DNA from: an uncultured Elusimicrobia bacterium
Lineage (GTDB): Bacteria; Elusimicrobiota; Endomicrobiia; Endomicrobiales; Endomicrobiaceae
Reading direction: 5' to 3'
Length of the DNA stretch: 14,589 bases
Assembly (NCBI GenBank): GCA_937916125.1
Contig: CALGGE010000059.1
Location: forward strand, 1-14,589
Both the position numbers and the translations under genes were made by a program. Within the stretch, counting starts at the first letter, position 1; the number at the start of each line of letters is the position of its first letter. This document shows positions 1 to 9,000 of the stretch, one piece after another. Under the pieces are notes generated by a model. That model was not told the DNA's origin. It ran no database searches and saw nothing but the letters and a program-made list of their open reading frames with translations.

Positions 1-28
1 TAATTGAGACTAATTACCTCAATTTTTT
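1..28 (+). terminator. Rho-independent terminator-like hairpin at the window edge
   Basis: A perfect 7-bp stem, AATTGAG (2-8) with CTCAATT (18-24), closes a 9-base loop and runs directly into six Ts (23-28). This is the shape of an intrinsic terminator for a plus-strand transcript whose gene lies left of the window. The stem is GC-poor, so it is a weak example. It could instead be the 5' part of the structured RNA that follows. Confidence 0.4.
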
Positions 29-35
29 ATTCCAA

Positions 36-120
36 GTGTTCTTTGCTCTTCGGAGTATTGAACCACGGCTGTTTGTTTTGTGCATTTGACTATCCACAGA
101 ATAAATCAGCCGTTTTATTT
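36..120 (+). ncRNA. Possible structured small RNA or leader: cUUCGg hairpin plus long hairpin with T-rich tail
   Basis: Two adjoining hairpins can be drawn. Hairpin 1 (36-66) pairs GTGTTC with GAAC-C-AC (one bulged C), then TT opposite TT, then TGCTC with GAGTA. It is capped by TTCG inside C...G, the extra-stable cUUCGg tetraloop. Hairpin 2 (65-113) pairs ACGGCTG (65-71) with CAGCCGT (107-113). Above an internal loop, TTTTGTG (76-82) pairs with CACAGAA (95-101), with one G-U. TTTTATTTT (113-121) follows, as in an intrinsic terminator. I recognise no known RNA family. It could be an independent small RNA, the 3' UTR and terminator of an upstream gene, or an attenuating leader of the R-M operon that begins 75 bases later. 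The strand is inferred from the T-tract. Confidence 0.35.
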
Positions 121-121
121 T
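65..121 (+). terminator. Terminator-like hairpin upstream of the R-M operon
   Basis: The base of the stem is the perfect GC-containing pair ACGGCTG/CAGCCGT. An upper stem TTTTGTG/CACAGAA encloses a 12-base loop, and the hairpin is followed by TTTTATTTT. It would stop readthrough into the operon at 195, or act conditionally if transcription starts further upstream. No convincing -35/-10 pair was found between 121 and 194: TTCACA at 131-136 has no partner -10 at the right distance. Confidence 0.4.
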
Positions 122-166
122 GCCTGAAAATTCACAAAACAATCCTTTCAAAGTTCCAAGTTTAAC

Positions 167-182
167 AATAAAAATTTTTATT
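167..182. promoter_or_regulatory. 16-base AT palindrome just upstream of the first R-M gene
   Basis: AATAAAAATTTTTATT is a perfect palindrome that ends 12 bases before the ATG at 195. It could be an operator for an R-M regulator or a curved-DNA element. In DNA this AT-rich such palindromes also arise by chance. No ribosome binding site is visible between it and the start codon. Confidence 0.2.
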
Positions 183-194
183 TAACAGTATAAA

Positions 195-3100
195 ATGTAT
201 TTTCAAACACAAAATTTAATAGAAGAATTAAATAATGTTCTATCAAACAAAAAAAATTGTGTAATTAATATTGTCAATGACAAACTTACACTTTCGGTCT
301 TTTCTATGCTTCAAAAAAACTTATCTAACATAAAAGAAATAAATTTTATTATGCGAAATACAAAATTTATTCCTAAGCAACATGAACTTATAAGAGAATT
401 TGAAATAGATATTAATGAAACATTGTTTAATGCTTACGATATTGTAGAAAAAAATAAATTAACTCATTTTGATAAAGCAAAATCAATGTCGGACTTTATA
501 AAGAAACATATAAATATAAAAAAAACTATAGGTAACTGCCAAATTAACGGAAATGTTTTGCTTGCAGATAACGATTTTATGTTGCAAGGTTCTTCTTCGT
601 TGGAAATATCAAACAGACAAAACAAAATAAATTATGTTAATTTTGATTCCATAATAAAATCCGATATGGATAAAAAACAAATAGAACATGCTCAAAATAT
701 TTTTTCAACAATATGGAACAATTCTCAATATACTGCAGATTGTAAAGAAGAAATTTTAAACAGTTTGGAATATATTTATAAAGAACATTCCGCAGAATTT
801 CTATATTATTATACACTTAATGATTTATTTAAACATCAATTGGATTACGGTGTAGAAAAATTTGAAAAAGATAATGTCCGTTTTAAGCAAACTAAAATAT
901 GGCAAATGTTATATCCGTTTCAAAAAGATGCGGTTCTTTCTGCAATACAAAAAATACATAAATATAACGGTTGCATAATTGCCGACAGTGTAGGTTTGGG
1001 GAAAACATTTGAAGCACTTGCGGTAATAAAATATTTTGAATTAAGGCAAGATAATGTTTTAGTATTAACCCCTGCAAAATTATACGATAATTGGAATTCC
1101 TTTAAAGGAGCATATAAAGATAGTTTTTTAGAAGAAACTTTTAATTACAAAATAATGTTTCATACGGATTTATCAAGATATAAAGGCGAATCAAAAAGCG
1201 GATATGATTTATCAAGGTTTGATTGGAGCAAATACGATTTGCTTGTTATAGATGAAAGCCACAATTTTCGTAACAGAATAGAAAAACAGGAAGGTATTAC
1301 AAGATACCAACGGTTAATGAACGATGTTATTAAAGCAAACAGAAATACAAAAGTTTTGTTGCTTTCTGCAACACCGGTAAATAATTCTCTTATAGATTTA
1401 AGAAACCAAATAAGCATTATTACAACGGATAACGACAATGCTTTTAAAAATGAAGGAATAGAAAGTGTTGCAAATTTAATAAGAAATTCGTCAACGGAAC
1501 TAAATAAATGGGCTCAAGATAATAACAGAAAAAAAGAATATTTATACGATATGCTGCCCGCCGACTTTTATAAACTGTTGGAATTGGTAACTATAGCAAG
1601 AAGCAGAAAACATATTACAACTTCTTACGGGACACAAAGTTTTGGTAGTTTCCCTAAAAAACTTAAACCCGATACATACACACCGCACATAGACACAAAA
1701 GAAACCTTACTTCAATTTAAAGAAACAAATTTAAAACTTGAAGATTTAATTTTGTCCGTATATCAACCCATGAAATATATAAAACCGGAATTTTATAATT
1801 ATTACAGAAATAAATTTAAAACTACAATTAACGGAAGAGATGTCTTTTTTCATGAAGACAGAGAAATGCTTACCGCAAAAATGCACCGCTTTAATTTATT
1901 TAAAAGGTTAGACAGTTCCGTATATGCTTTTTCTCAAACAATTTACAGACTGTTAGAAAAAATAAATAATTTTATTGAATTGTTAAACAAAAATATGTCT
2001 ATAAAAAATACTGCCGATACGGAAACGGAAAACAATGATGTTTTAGATTATAAATACGAAATAGAAGTAAAACATTTGAAAAAAGAAGAATATTTAGCGG
2101 ACTTACAATTTGATAAAGAAATATTAGAACAAATTTATAATGAAACGAAACAACTGCTTAAACAAAACAGAGATAACAAACTAAAAACTTTAAAAAAGAT
2201 TTTATTGCAAAAAATAAAAAATACCCCATACAATACCGGTAACAAAAAAATATTAATATTTACCGCTTTTGCAGATACCGCAAATTATTTATATGAAAAT
2301 ATAAGTAAAGATTTATTAAAAGAAAATATTTCCGTTGCTGTTGTAACAGGTTCGCAAAATCCTAAATGTAATAAAAATTCGGATAACACAAAATTAGAAT
2401 TTAACAGAGTGTTGGCAAGGTTTTCGCCTAAATCAAAATTAAAGAAAGCATTAGATGAAAGTGAAGAAATTGATGTTTTAATAGGAACAGATTGTATTTC
2501 CGAAGGGCAAAATTTGCAAGACTGTGATTGTGTGGTGAATTTTGATATACAGTGGAATCCCGTAATTTTAATTCAGAGGTTTGGTCGAATCGACAGAATC
2601 GGCAGCACAAACCGCCAAATTAAGATGATAAATTTCTTTCCCGATATGGAACTAAACGAATATTTAAACCTTGAAAACAGAGTTAAAAGTAAAATGCAGG
2701 TAGCAAATATCGCCGCAACAGGTGAAGAAAATATTTTAGAAGAAGAATTAAATGATATATCCTTTAGAAAAAAACAGTTGGAAAAATTAAAAGAAGAAGT
2801 TATAGATATAGACGAAGCAAAAGATAATATTTCCTTAACGGATTTAAACCTTAACGATTACCTTTTTGAACTTTCCGGATATTTAAAGCAAAACAAAGAA
2901 ATTGAAAAAACTCCGCACGGAATATATTCGGTAGTAAACGGAACAACAAAAGGAGTAATATTTTGTTTTAAACATAAAAACAATGAACAAAAACCTAAAA
3001 ACGAAAGTTCAATATACCCGTATTATTTAATATATATTGCAGACGATAAAACAATAATAAAAGGTTGCAACCAAACAAGAGAATTATTAAAAGATTTGCG

Positions 3101-3344
3101 GTTGTTATGTTATAACAAACCGGAAATAAATAAACCTTTATTTAAAGAATTTTATAAGAAAACCAAAAATGTAAAAGATATGAGTTTTTATTCAACTTTA
3201 CTTACAAAAGCCATAGACAGTATACAACAAACTCAAAATGTAAATACAAAACAAACTATTTTTTCTTTTGGCGGTTATCAAAATCCTTTTGAAGAACAAA
3301 CTCAAGACGATTTTGAGTTAATAAGTTTTTTGGCGGTAAGATAA
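195..3344 (+). CDS. SNF2-family (RapA/HepA-like) helicase/translocase with degenerate PLD-like N-terminus
   Basis: This is a 1049-residue superfamily 2 ATPase, first gene of the R-M operon. Helicase motifs appear in order: Walker A in DSVGLGKT (264-271), DESH box (353-356), SAT (391-393), motif V around GTDCISEGQNLQ (about 770-785), and motif VI in IQRFGRIDRIG (793-803). The spacing and the QRFGRIDRIG signature are SNF2/RapA type, so the protein is expected to translocate on double-stranded nucleic acid rather than unwind it. Residues 1 to about 150 resemble the phospholipase-D-like region found ahead of such helicases (LQGSSSLE is like the usual GSSN/S-L-T strand). No HKD motif is visible, so this part is probably not catalytic. 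The start is fixed by an in-frame TAA 12 bases upstream, and no Shine-Dalgarno sequence is visible. The next gene starts one base after the stop. A role in restriction is inferred from the operon. DISARM DrmD is a comparable SNF2 protein, but its partners are absent here. Confidence 0.9.
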   Translation: MYFQTQNLIEELNNVLSNKKNCVINIVNDKLTLSVFSMLQKNLSNIKEINFIMRNTKFIPKQHELIREFEIDINETLFNAYDIVEKNKLTHFDKAKSMSDFIKKHINIKKTIGNCQINGNVLLADNDFMLQGSSSLEISNRQNKINYVNFDSIIKSDMDKKQIEHAQNIFSTIWNNSQYTADCKEEILNSLEYIYKEHSAEFLYYYTLNDLFKHQLDYGVEKFEKDNVRFKQTKIWQMLYPFQKDAVLSAIQKIHKYNGCIIADSVGLGKTFEALAVIKYFELRQDNVLVLTPAKLYDNWNSFKGAYKDSFLEETFNYKIMFHTDLSRYKGESKSGYDLSRFDWSKYDLLVIDESHNFRNRIEKQEGITRYQRLMNDVIKANRNTKVLLLSATPVNNSLIDLRNQISIITTDNDNAFKNEGIESVANLIRNSSTELNKWAQDNNRKKEYLYDMLPADFYKLLELVTIARSRKHITTSYGTQSFGSFPKKLKPDTYTPHIDTKETLLQFKETNLKLEDLILSVYQPMKYIKPEFYNYYRNKFKTTINGRDVFFHEDREMLTAKMHRFNLFKRLDSSVYAFSQTIYRLLEKINNFIELLNKNMSIKNTADTETENNDVLDYKYEIEVKHLKKEEYLADLQFDKEILEQIYNETKQLLKQNRDNKLKTLKKILLQKIKNTPYNTGNKKILIFTAFADTANYLYENISKDLLKENISVAVVTGSQNPKCNKNSDNTKLEFNRVLARFSPKSKLKKALDESEEIDVLIGTDCISEGQNLQDCDCVVNFDIQWNPVILIQRFGRIDRIGSTNRQIKMINFFPDMELNEYLNLENRVKSKMQVANIAATGEENILEEELNDISFRKKQLEKLKEEVIDIDEAKDNISLTDLNLNDYLFELSGYLKQNKEIEKTPHGIYSVVNGTTKGVIFCFKHKNNEQKPKNESSIYPYYLIYIADDKTIIKGCNQTRELLKDLRLLCYNKPEINKPLFKEFYKKTKNVKDMSFYSTLLTKAIDSIQQTQNVNTKQTIFSFGGYQNPFEEQTQDDFELISFLAVR

Positions 3345-3345
3345 G

Positions 3346-4047
3346 ATGTTTAATACAGATAAAAAATATTTTATAAACAAACCTTTTAAAAATACCGACT
3401 TTATAAATAAAACTTTATCACGAACAGAAAAAACAGAACTAAAAAAACTTATTAAACAAGGTACATTAAAATATCAAATTTACGGTGAACAAATACCGTC
3501 TTTAATAAACGAAAAATATAATTATCAGGTTATTATGTTTTTTGAAATAGAAATTAAAAATATAAAAAAATCTTGTTTTATTAACGAACTTTTACAAAAA
3601 ACTATACCTGCACCTTGTATTTTTAAATTTACGGATAACAAAAATATTTGTTACGGCTTTGCAGATAAAAGGTTAAGCAAAACAAATAACAACGAAATTG
3701 TTATTGATGAAAATTATGTTTCAAATATTTTTACAATAAATACAACACAAAACAAATATTTAAATTATTTGGATATCAAAAACAAAACTAATAAAAGATA
3801 TTTTTATACGGAACTTTTAATAAAAACATTTGTAGCAGATAACATAAAACTAATATCAAACTTGAATTTAGTTTTTGATGGCAAATTGTGGTATAACGAA
3901 GAACAAAAAATAAATTTCTATTTTAAGTTAAAAGAATTAAAAAAATTAAGTGTTTTAATAACTACGGTAAACACGGCAAAAGAAAAAGTTTTAATAAACA
4001 ACAAAATAAAAATTTTAATAGAAGACATAAAAAGTTTTTATATATAA
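3346..4047 (+). CDS. DUF4391-like protein of unknown function
   Basis: This 233-residue soluble, lysine-rich protein lies between the SNF2 gene and mod. Its N-terminal two-thirds follow the DUF4391 pattern as I know it. There is a short start around FNTDKKYFINKPF, a basic helix (LSRTEKTELKKLIKQG), an acidic strand ending in FFEIEIKN, and a segment like NELLQKTIPAPCIFKF with a following aromatic-rich strand. The C-terminal 40 residues are lysine-rich and probably helical. No nuclease, methylase or Walker motif is visible, and no membrane segment. The ATG lies one base after the SNF2 stop (TAAGATG), so translation is probably coupled. Its stop overlaps the AAGGAG that serves mod. Family assignment is from pattern memory and moderately sure; that it is a real gene is nearly certain. 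An adaptor or regulatory subunit is an inference from context only. Confidence 0.72.
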   Translation: MFNTDKKYFINKPFKNTDFINKTLSRTEKTELKKLIKQGTLKYQIYGEQIPSLINEKYNYQVIMFFEIEIKNIKKSCFINELLQKTIPAPCIFKFTDNKNICYGFADKRLSKTNNNEIVIDENYVSNIFTINTTQNKYLNYLDIKNKTNKRYFYTELLIKTFVADNIKLISNLNLVFDGKLWYNEEQKINFYFKLKELKKLSVLITTVNTAKEKVLINNKIKILIEDIKSFYI

Positions 4048-4051
4048 GGAG
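4046..4051 (+). promoter_or_regulatory. Ribosome binding site of mod
   Basis: AAGGAG overlaps the TAA stop of the DUF4391 gene and sits 5 bases before the ATG at 4057. It is the best Shine-Dalgarno in the operon and fits mod being translated at a higher rate than the weakly signalled genes before it. Confidence 0.75.
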
Positions 4052-4056
4052 AAAAA

Positions 4057-6036
4057 ATGGAACAAAAAAAACTGTCAAAAGAAATTTTTAATATTAAACA
4101 GGAAAATATTGAAAAGTTGCAAAAACTGTTTCCGTCTGTAGTAAAAGATGGTAAATTAGATATTACTGCATTAAAACAAGAATTAGGAACTTTTGAAGAA
4201 GTCGGTCAAGAAAAATATGAAATGAATTGGGCAGGCAAACAAAAAGCAAAACAAATGGCTCAACAAGCTCCGTTGGGTAAAACTTTAAAATATGTTAAAG
4301 GTGCCGGTGTAAATGAAGATACTACCGAAAATATTTATATAGAAGGTGATAATTTGGAAGTATTAAAACTATTAAGGAAAAATTATTACGGTTCTATAAA
4401 AATGATATACATAGACCCGCCTTACAATACGGGTAATGATTTTATTTATAAAGATAATTTTGGAATAACACAGCAACAACTTGAAACTGCACAAGGGCAA
4501 CGAACACAAGAAGGTGAAAAACTGCAAAAAAACACAAAAGAAGGAAATGCAAAATATCATACTAATTGGCTTAATATGATATATCCTCGGTTAAAACTTG
4601 CAAAAGATTTATTAACCGACGACGGAGTAATTTTTATTTCTATTGACGATAATGAACAGGCAAATCTTAAAAAAATATGTGATGAAATTTTTGGTAACAA
4701 TAATTTTATTGCACATCTTGTTTGGGAAAATAAAGAAGGTGGAGGAAAGTCTGATAGTAGTTTTTTTAGAAAAAAACATGAGTATATTTTATGTTATGCT
4801 AAAAATATAGAAAATGCAGCAATAAAAGGGTTGCCTGTAGAAGATATTGATAGATATAGAGAGAGTGATGAACACGAAAAAGAAAGAGGAAAATATCAAT
4901 TAATAAAGTTAGATAGCGGTAGTTTAGGATGGGTTGCATCATTAGATTATCCTATAGAATTGAATGGACATACTTTTTATGCTGGTGGAAGTAAAGAAGG
5001 TTGGGAAAATAGACATAAAGGAATACACGGAAGGGCGGATTGGGGATGGAGATGGAGATGGAGTAAAGAAAAACTTAAATGGGGATTAGAAAATGATTTT
5101 GTTGTTATTAAGCAAAATAAAAGTGGGCAGTGGAATATATATACGAAACAATATCTAAATATGGATAAAGATGGTAATATTGTAAGTAGAACATTGCGAC
5201 CTATAGCCGTCATTGATAAGTGGTCAACAACCGGTGCAAATAAAAAATTAAAAGAGTTATTTGATGGACGGACATATTTTGAATATTCAAAGCCGGTGGA
5301 TTTAATTAAATTTTTATCTTTTTTGTGTTCTCCCATAAAAGATACTGATATAATTCTTGATTTCTTCTCAGGTTCGGCAACAACAGCACATGCAGTAATG
5401 CAACAAAATGCCGAAGATGGCGGAAACAGAAAATTTATAATGGTTCAATTACCTGAACCGTGCGACGAAAAAAGTGAAGCATATAAAGCAGGATATAAAA
5501 ACATCTGCGAAATAGGTAAAGAAAGAATAAGAAGAGCGGGTAAAAAAATTCAAGAAGAAAATCCCGACAAAAAAACAGATATAGGTTTTAAAGTATTTAA
5601 AGTTGCAGATACAACTTTAAATTGGGAAAAAGCAGCACTTGAAGGAAAAGATTTATATTCCGATTATACTCCGGAAAATACTGATAAAGATAAATTGGAT
5701 TTTACACCGGGCTTTACCGATTTGGATGTTGTATATGAAATAATGTTAAGGCAGGAAGGGCTTTTGTTGACTTCAAAAATTGAACAATTAACCGATATTG
5801 GGCAAAGAACATTTTTAGTAGCAAACAGTTATTTAATTTGTTTGGAAGAAAATATAACCGAAGATATAATAAAAAAACTTTCCGAACTTGAACCGTTACC
5901 TATAAAATTTGTATTTAGAGATTCTGCTTTCAATGATGATATTGCACTAAAAGACGAAAGTTTTAGAAGACTTTCCGCTTTGATAGACAAAAATAAAGGT
6001 GCAAATAAACAAGCCTATACTGTAGAGTTTATTTAA
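4057..6036 (+). CDS. mod: Type III restriction-modification system, Mod subunit (site-specific N6-adenine methyltransferase)
   Basis: This 659-residue methylase is the sequence-recognition subunit of the type III complex. It transfers a methyl group from S-adenosylmethionine to the N6 of adenine. The catalytic motif IV DPPYNTG begins at residue 120 (D120-P-P-Y123). The SAM-binding motif I equivalent, DFFSGSATTAHAV, begins at residue 435. This IV-before-I order with a central target recognition domain (TRD) is the beta-class arrangement of Mod proteins. The TRD spans roughly residues 225-425 and is tryptophan-rich, including GWRWRWS. The length is typical for Mod. The start is supported by AAGGAG. 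The TRD-encoding DNA (about 4740-5340) has more AAG lysine codons than either flank (see findings), which suggests domain exchange. Both catalytic motifs are intact, so it should be active. The recognition sequence cannot be read from the sequence. Confidence 0.95.
   Translation: MEQKKLSKEIFNIKQENIEKLQKLFPSVVKDGKLDITALKQELGTFEEVGQEKYEMNWAGKQKAKQMAQQAPLGKTLKYVKGAGVNEDTTENIYIEGDNLEVLKLLRKNYYGSIKMIYIDPPYNTGNDFIYKDNFGITQQQLETAQGQRTQEGEKLQKNTKEGNAKYHTNWLNMIYPRLKLAKDLLTDDGVIFISIDDNEQANLKKICDEIFGNNNFIAHLVWENKEGGGKSDSSFFRKKHEYILCYAKNIENAAIKGLPVEDIDRYRESDEHEKERGKYQLIKLDSGSLGWVASLDYPIELNGHTFYAGGSKEGWENRHKGIHGRADWGWRWRWSKEKLKWGLENDFVVIKQNKSGQWNIYTKQYLNMDKDGNIVSRTLRPIAVIDKWSTTGANKKLKELFDGRTYFEYSKPVDLIKFLSFLCSPIKDTDIILDFFSGSATTAHAVMQQNAEDGGNRKFIMVQLPEPCDEKSEAYKAGYKNICEIGKERIRRAGKKIQEENPDKKTDIGFKVFKVADTTLNWEKAALEGKDLYSDYTPENTDKDKLDFTPGFTDLDVVYEIMLRQEGLLLTSKIEQLTDIGQRTFLVANSYLICLEENITEDIIKKLSELEPLPIKFVFRDSAFNDDIALKDESFRRLSALIDKNKGANKQAYTVEFI
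5045..5062 (+). repeat. Three tandem GATGGA hexamers inside the mod TRD
   Basis: Three perfect copies of GATGGA encode the tryptophan-arginine run GWRWRWS. Because the unit is six bases, gain or loss of a copy would keep the reading frame and add or remove one Trp-Arg pair in the recognition domain. Confidence 0.75.
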
Positions 6037-6040
6037 GGGG
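6035..6040 (+). promoter_or_regulatory. Ribosome binding site of res
   Basis: AAGGGG overlaps the TAA stop of mod (6034-6036) and lies 9 bases before the ATG at 6050, favouring coupled translation of Mod and Res. Confidence 0.65.
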
Positions 6041-6049
6041 CATATAAAA

Positions 6050-9000
6050 ATGAATAATACAATAAAATTTATTTTTAACGATAACTTACCGCACCAAATA
6101 AAAGCAATAAATTCCGTTGTAAATTTATTTAAAGGGTTAAGAATTAGAAGTAAAGGTATTTATAAAGGTAAAGGCACATTATTAACGGATGATTTGTCTT
6201 CTAACCCTAATATACCGTTCGGGCAAAAAATATTGGAAAACTTACAAAAAATTCAACTTGAAAACGATATTTTCCCGAGCAAAGAACTCAAAAATAACGA
6301 GTTTGCCATAGAAATGGAAACGGGAACAGGTAAAACTTATGTTTACTTAAGAACCATTTTACAGCTGTATCAAAATTACGGTTTTAAAAAGTTTTTAATT
6401 ATAGTGCCGTCTGTTGCAATAAAAATGGGTGTAAAAAAATCCGTTGAAATGTTAAATGAAACATTTCAAACTTTGTTCAACATAAATTTACGAAAACATT
6501 GTTTTGTTTACGACAGTAAAAATATGAACAGTATTTTTTATAATTTAGTTGAAAGTAAAGAATTAAGTATTTGCATTATAAATACACAGGCTTTTGCATC
6601 GGATAATACAAAAATTAAAAATCCGCAGGAAAACGGAATTGTTTTATGGGACAGTTTAAAAAGTATTAGCCCTATTGTAATTGTTGATGAGCCGCAAAGA
6701 GTGGAAGGAACAAAAAGGAAACCGTCAAAATCAAGAAAAGCAATAGAAGAACTAAAACCGTTATTTATGTTAAAGTATTCGGCAACTTTTAAAAAAGAGT
6801 TTCCGGTTAATTTTTTATATAAACTTGATTCTTATAAAGCATTTAAAGATAACCTTGTAAAATCTATTGAAGTTAAAACCGTGTATGGTGTTATTCCAAA
6901 AAATTATCCGTATATAAGGTATGTAAAATTTAATAATAAGAATTTAAAGGCTAAAATTGAAATATTTTCACAGGTACAAGGTGACAGAATAAAATTTAAA
7001 ACTTTTGAAGTGGAACAAAATCAATCTTTAAAAGAACTTTCAAATTTAGCGCAATACGAAAATTTTTATATTGCAGAACAACCGCATAAAGAAAAACCGT
7101 TAAAAATTTCCTGCCCGCAAGGCATAATTGAAATAGAACAACAAAAACATAATTATACGGGTGTTAATCAAAACAATGCTGTTAGAATACAAATAAGTTT
7201 AGCAATAGAAAATCATTTAAAAAAACAGTTTGCAATGCTTGATAAAGGACAAAAAATAAAAGTGTTATCTTTGTTTTTTGTAGATAGGGTTATAAAAATA
7301 AGAGATTATTCTCAAAGTGATTTAAGAGGAGAATATTTAACAATATTTGATGAAGAATATAATAAAGCAATAACAAAATATGAACAACAATTTCAAAAAT
7401 ATAAAGAATTTTTTAAAGATTATAAAGATACGGATAGAGTAAGGCAAGGATATTTTGCCGTTGATAAAAACAAAAAAGCAATTGAGATTGAAGAGATAGA
7501 AGAAGATAAAGAATATAAAAAAGATATTCAGGAAAAAATTGATGAACAGATAGATTTAATTTTAAACGGTAAAGATAAATTAATATCTTTTGATAATCCG
7601 CTTTCTTTTATATTTTCACAGTCTGCATTAAGAGAAGGTTGGGATAACCCTAATATATTTACTTTATGTACATTAAAAAACAGTAACAGTGATATAGCAA
7701 AAAAACAGGAGATCGGCAGAGGTTTAAGGTTGCCGGTAAACATTTACGGGCAACGAATACAAGATACACAAATAAATGAGCTTACCGTTATTGCTAACGA
7801 TAACTACGAAAATTTTGCACAAAATTTGCAGAAAGATTTTAATGACGGTTTTGATTTCAATAAAGACGAAGTTACTTTTGATATTTTAACAAAAACATTA
7901 AAACTTGCCGGTGTTCCGCAAGAGAAAATAACAAAAGAATTGGTTGAAGAATTTAAGAATGAATTATTTGACCGTGCGGTAATAAACAATAAAAATATTA
8001 TTCAAAATGACGGTTCAAATATTAAATTTATAGATTTTACAAATGAGATTTTAAAAGAACATTGTGTAAAAATAAAAGAAACATTTATTGAGGTAATGAA
8101 AGAAAAAGGTTCAACAAAAGTAGAAATTAAAAATGGTGATAACGAACAAATTGTAAATGCACGGCAAGATTATGTTAACGAAGAAGATTTTAAAAAAATA
8201 TTGGAAAAATTAAAACAATATATGGTTAAAAGGTCTTTATATAAATTTACACTTAATAAAGACGAATTTATAAAAAATTGCAGTGATATTATAAATAAAT
8301 ATTTGGAAAATATAAAAGATACCAACAGAATTATAATAACTACCGCAAAAGTTTCAAATGAAGAAAATAAAGTTCTTGTAGAAAAACAATTTAGTGAAGA
8401 AAGAGAAGTTTACGGCAGTGATACGGAAAACAAAAAAACGGATTTGGAAATAATAGATTTTATAATGTATCACACAAAAATGCCGAGACTTGCAATTTAT
8501 AAAATATTAAAAGGTGTAAAAGATGAATATAAAAAATTCTTGAATGTTCAAGATATTTTAGATGAAATTACGGATAAAATTCAAAAATATTTGGAAATTC
8601 AAAAAGCTAAAAATGTAGGAACTTATGAAGTTATTGCAGGTTATGAACTTGATTGGGGAAAAATAATTGAAACAGATATTATAGATGATGAAGCATTTAC
8701 AAAAGTAAAACAAGTTTTTCAAACAAACCTGTCAAAAAGAAAAGCATTAAATAAGTACTATAAAACGGATAGTGCCGGCGAATATGACTTTGCACAAAAG
8801 CTCGAAAATTCTCCTTCGGTAATTTTGTTTACAAAATTAAAAAAAGGCGGTTTTATAATTGATACTCCTTACGGTAATTATTCACCGGATTGGGCGGTTG
8901 TTGTAAAACAGGAAGATAGTCAAGACCATAAAATGTATTTTATAATAGAATCTAAATTTGATAAAGATGTTGAGAATTTAACCGATGTTGAGAAAGATAA

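Noticed and set aside
4064..4071. A8 tract at codons 3-5 of mod as a phase-variation switch
   Set aside because: The position would suit on/off switching, but A7-A8 runs are frequent in this AT-rich DNA (for example 246-253), so one run of eight is not evidence.
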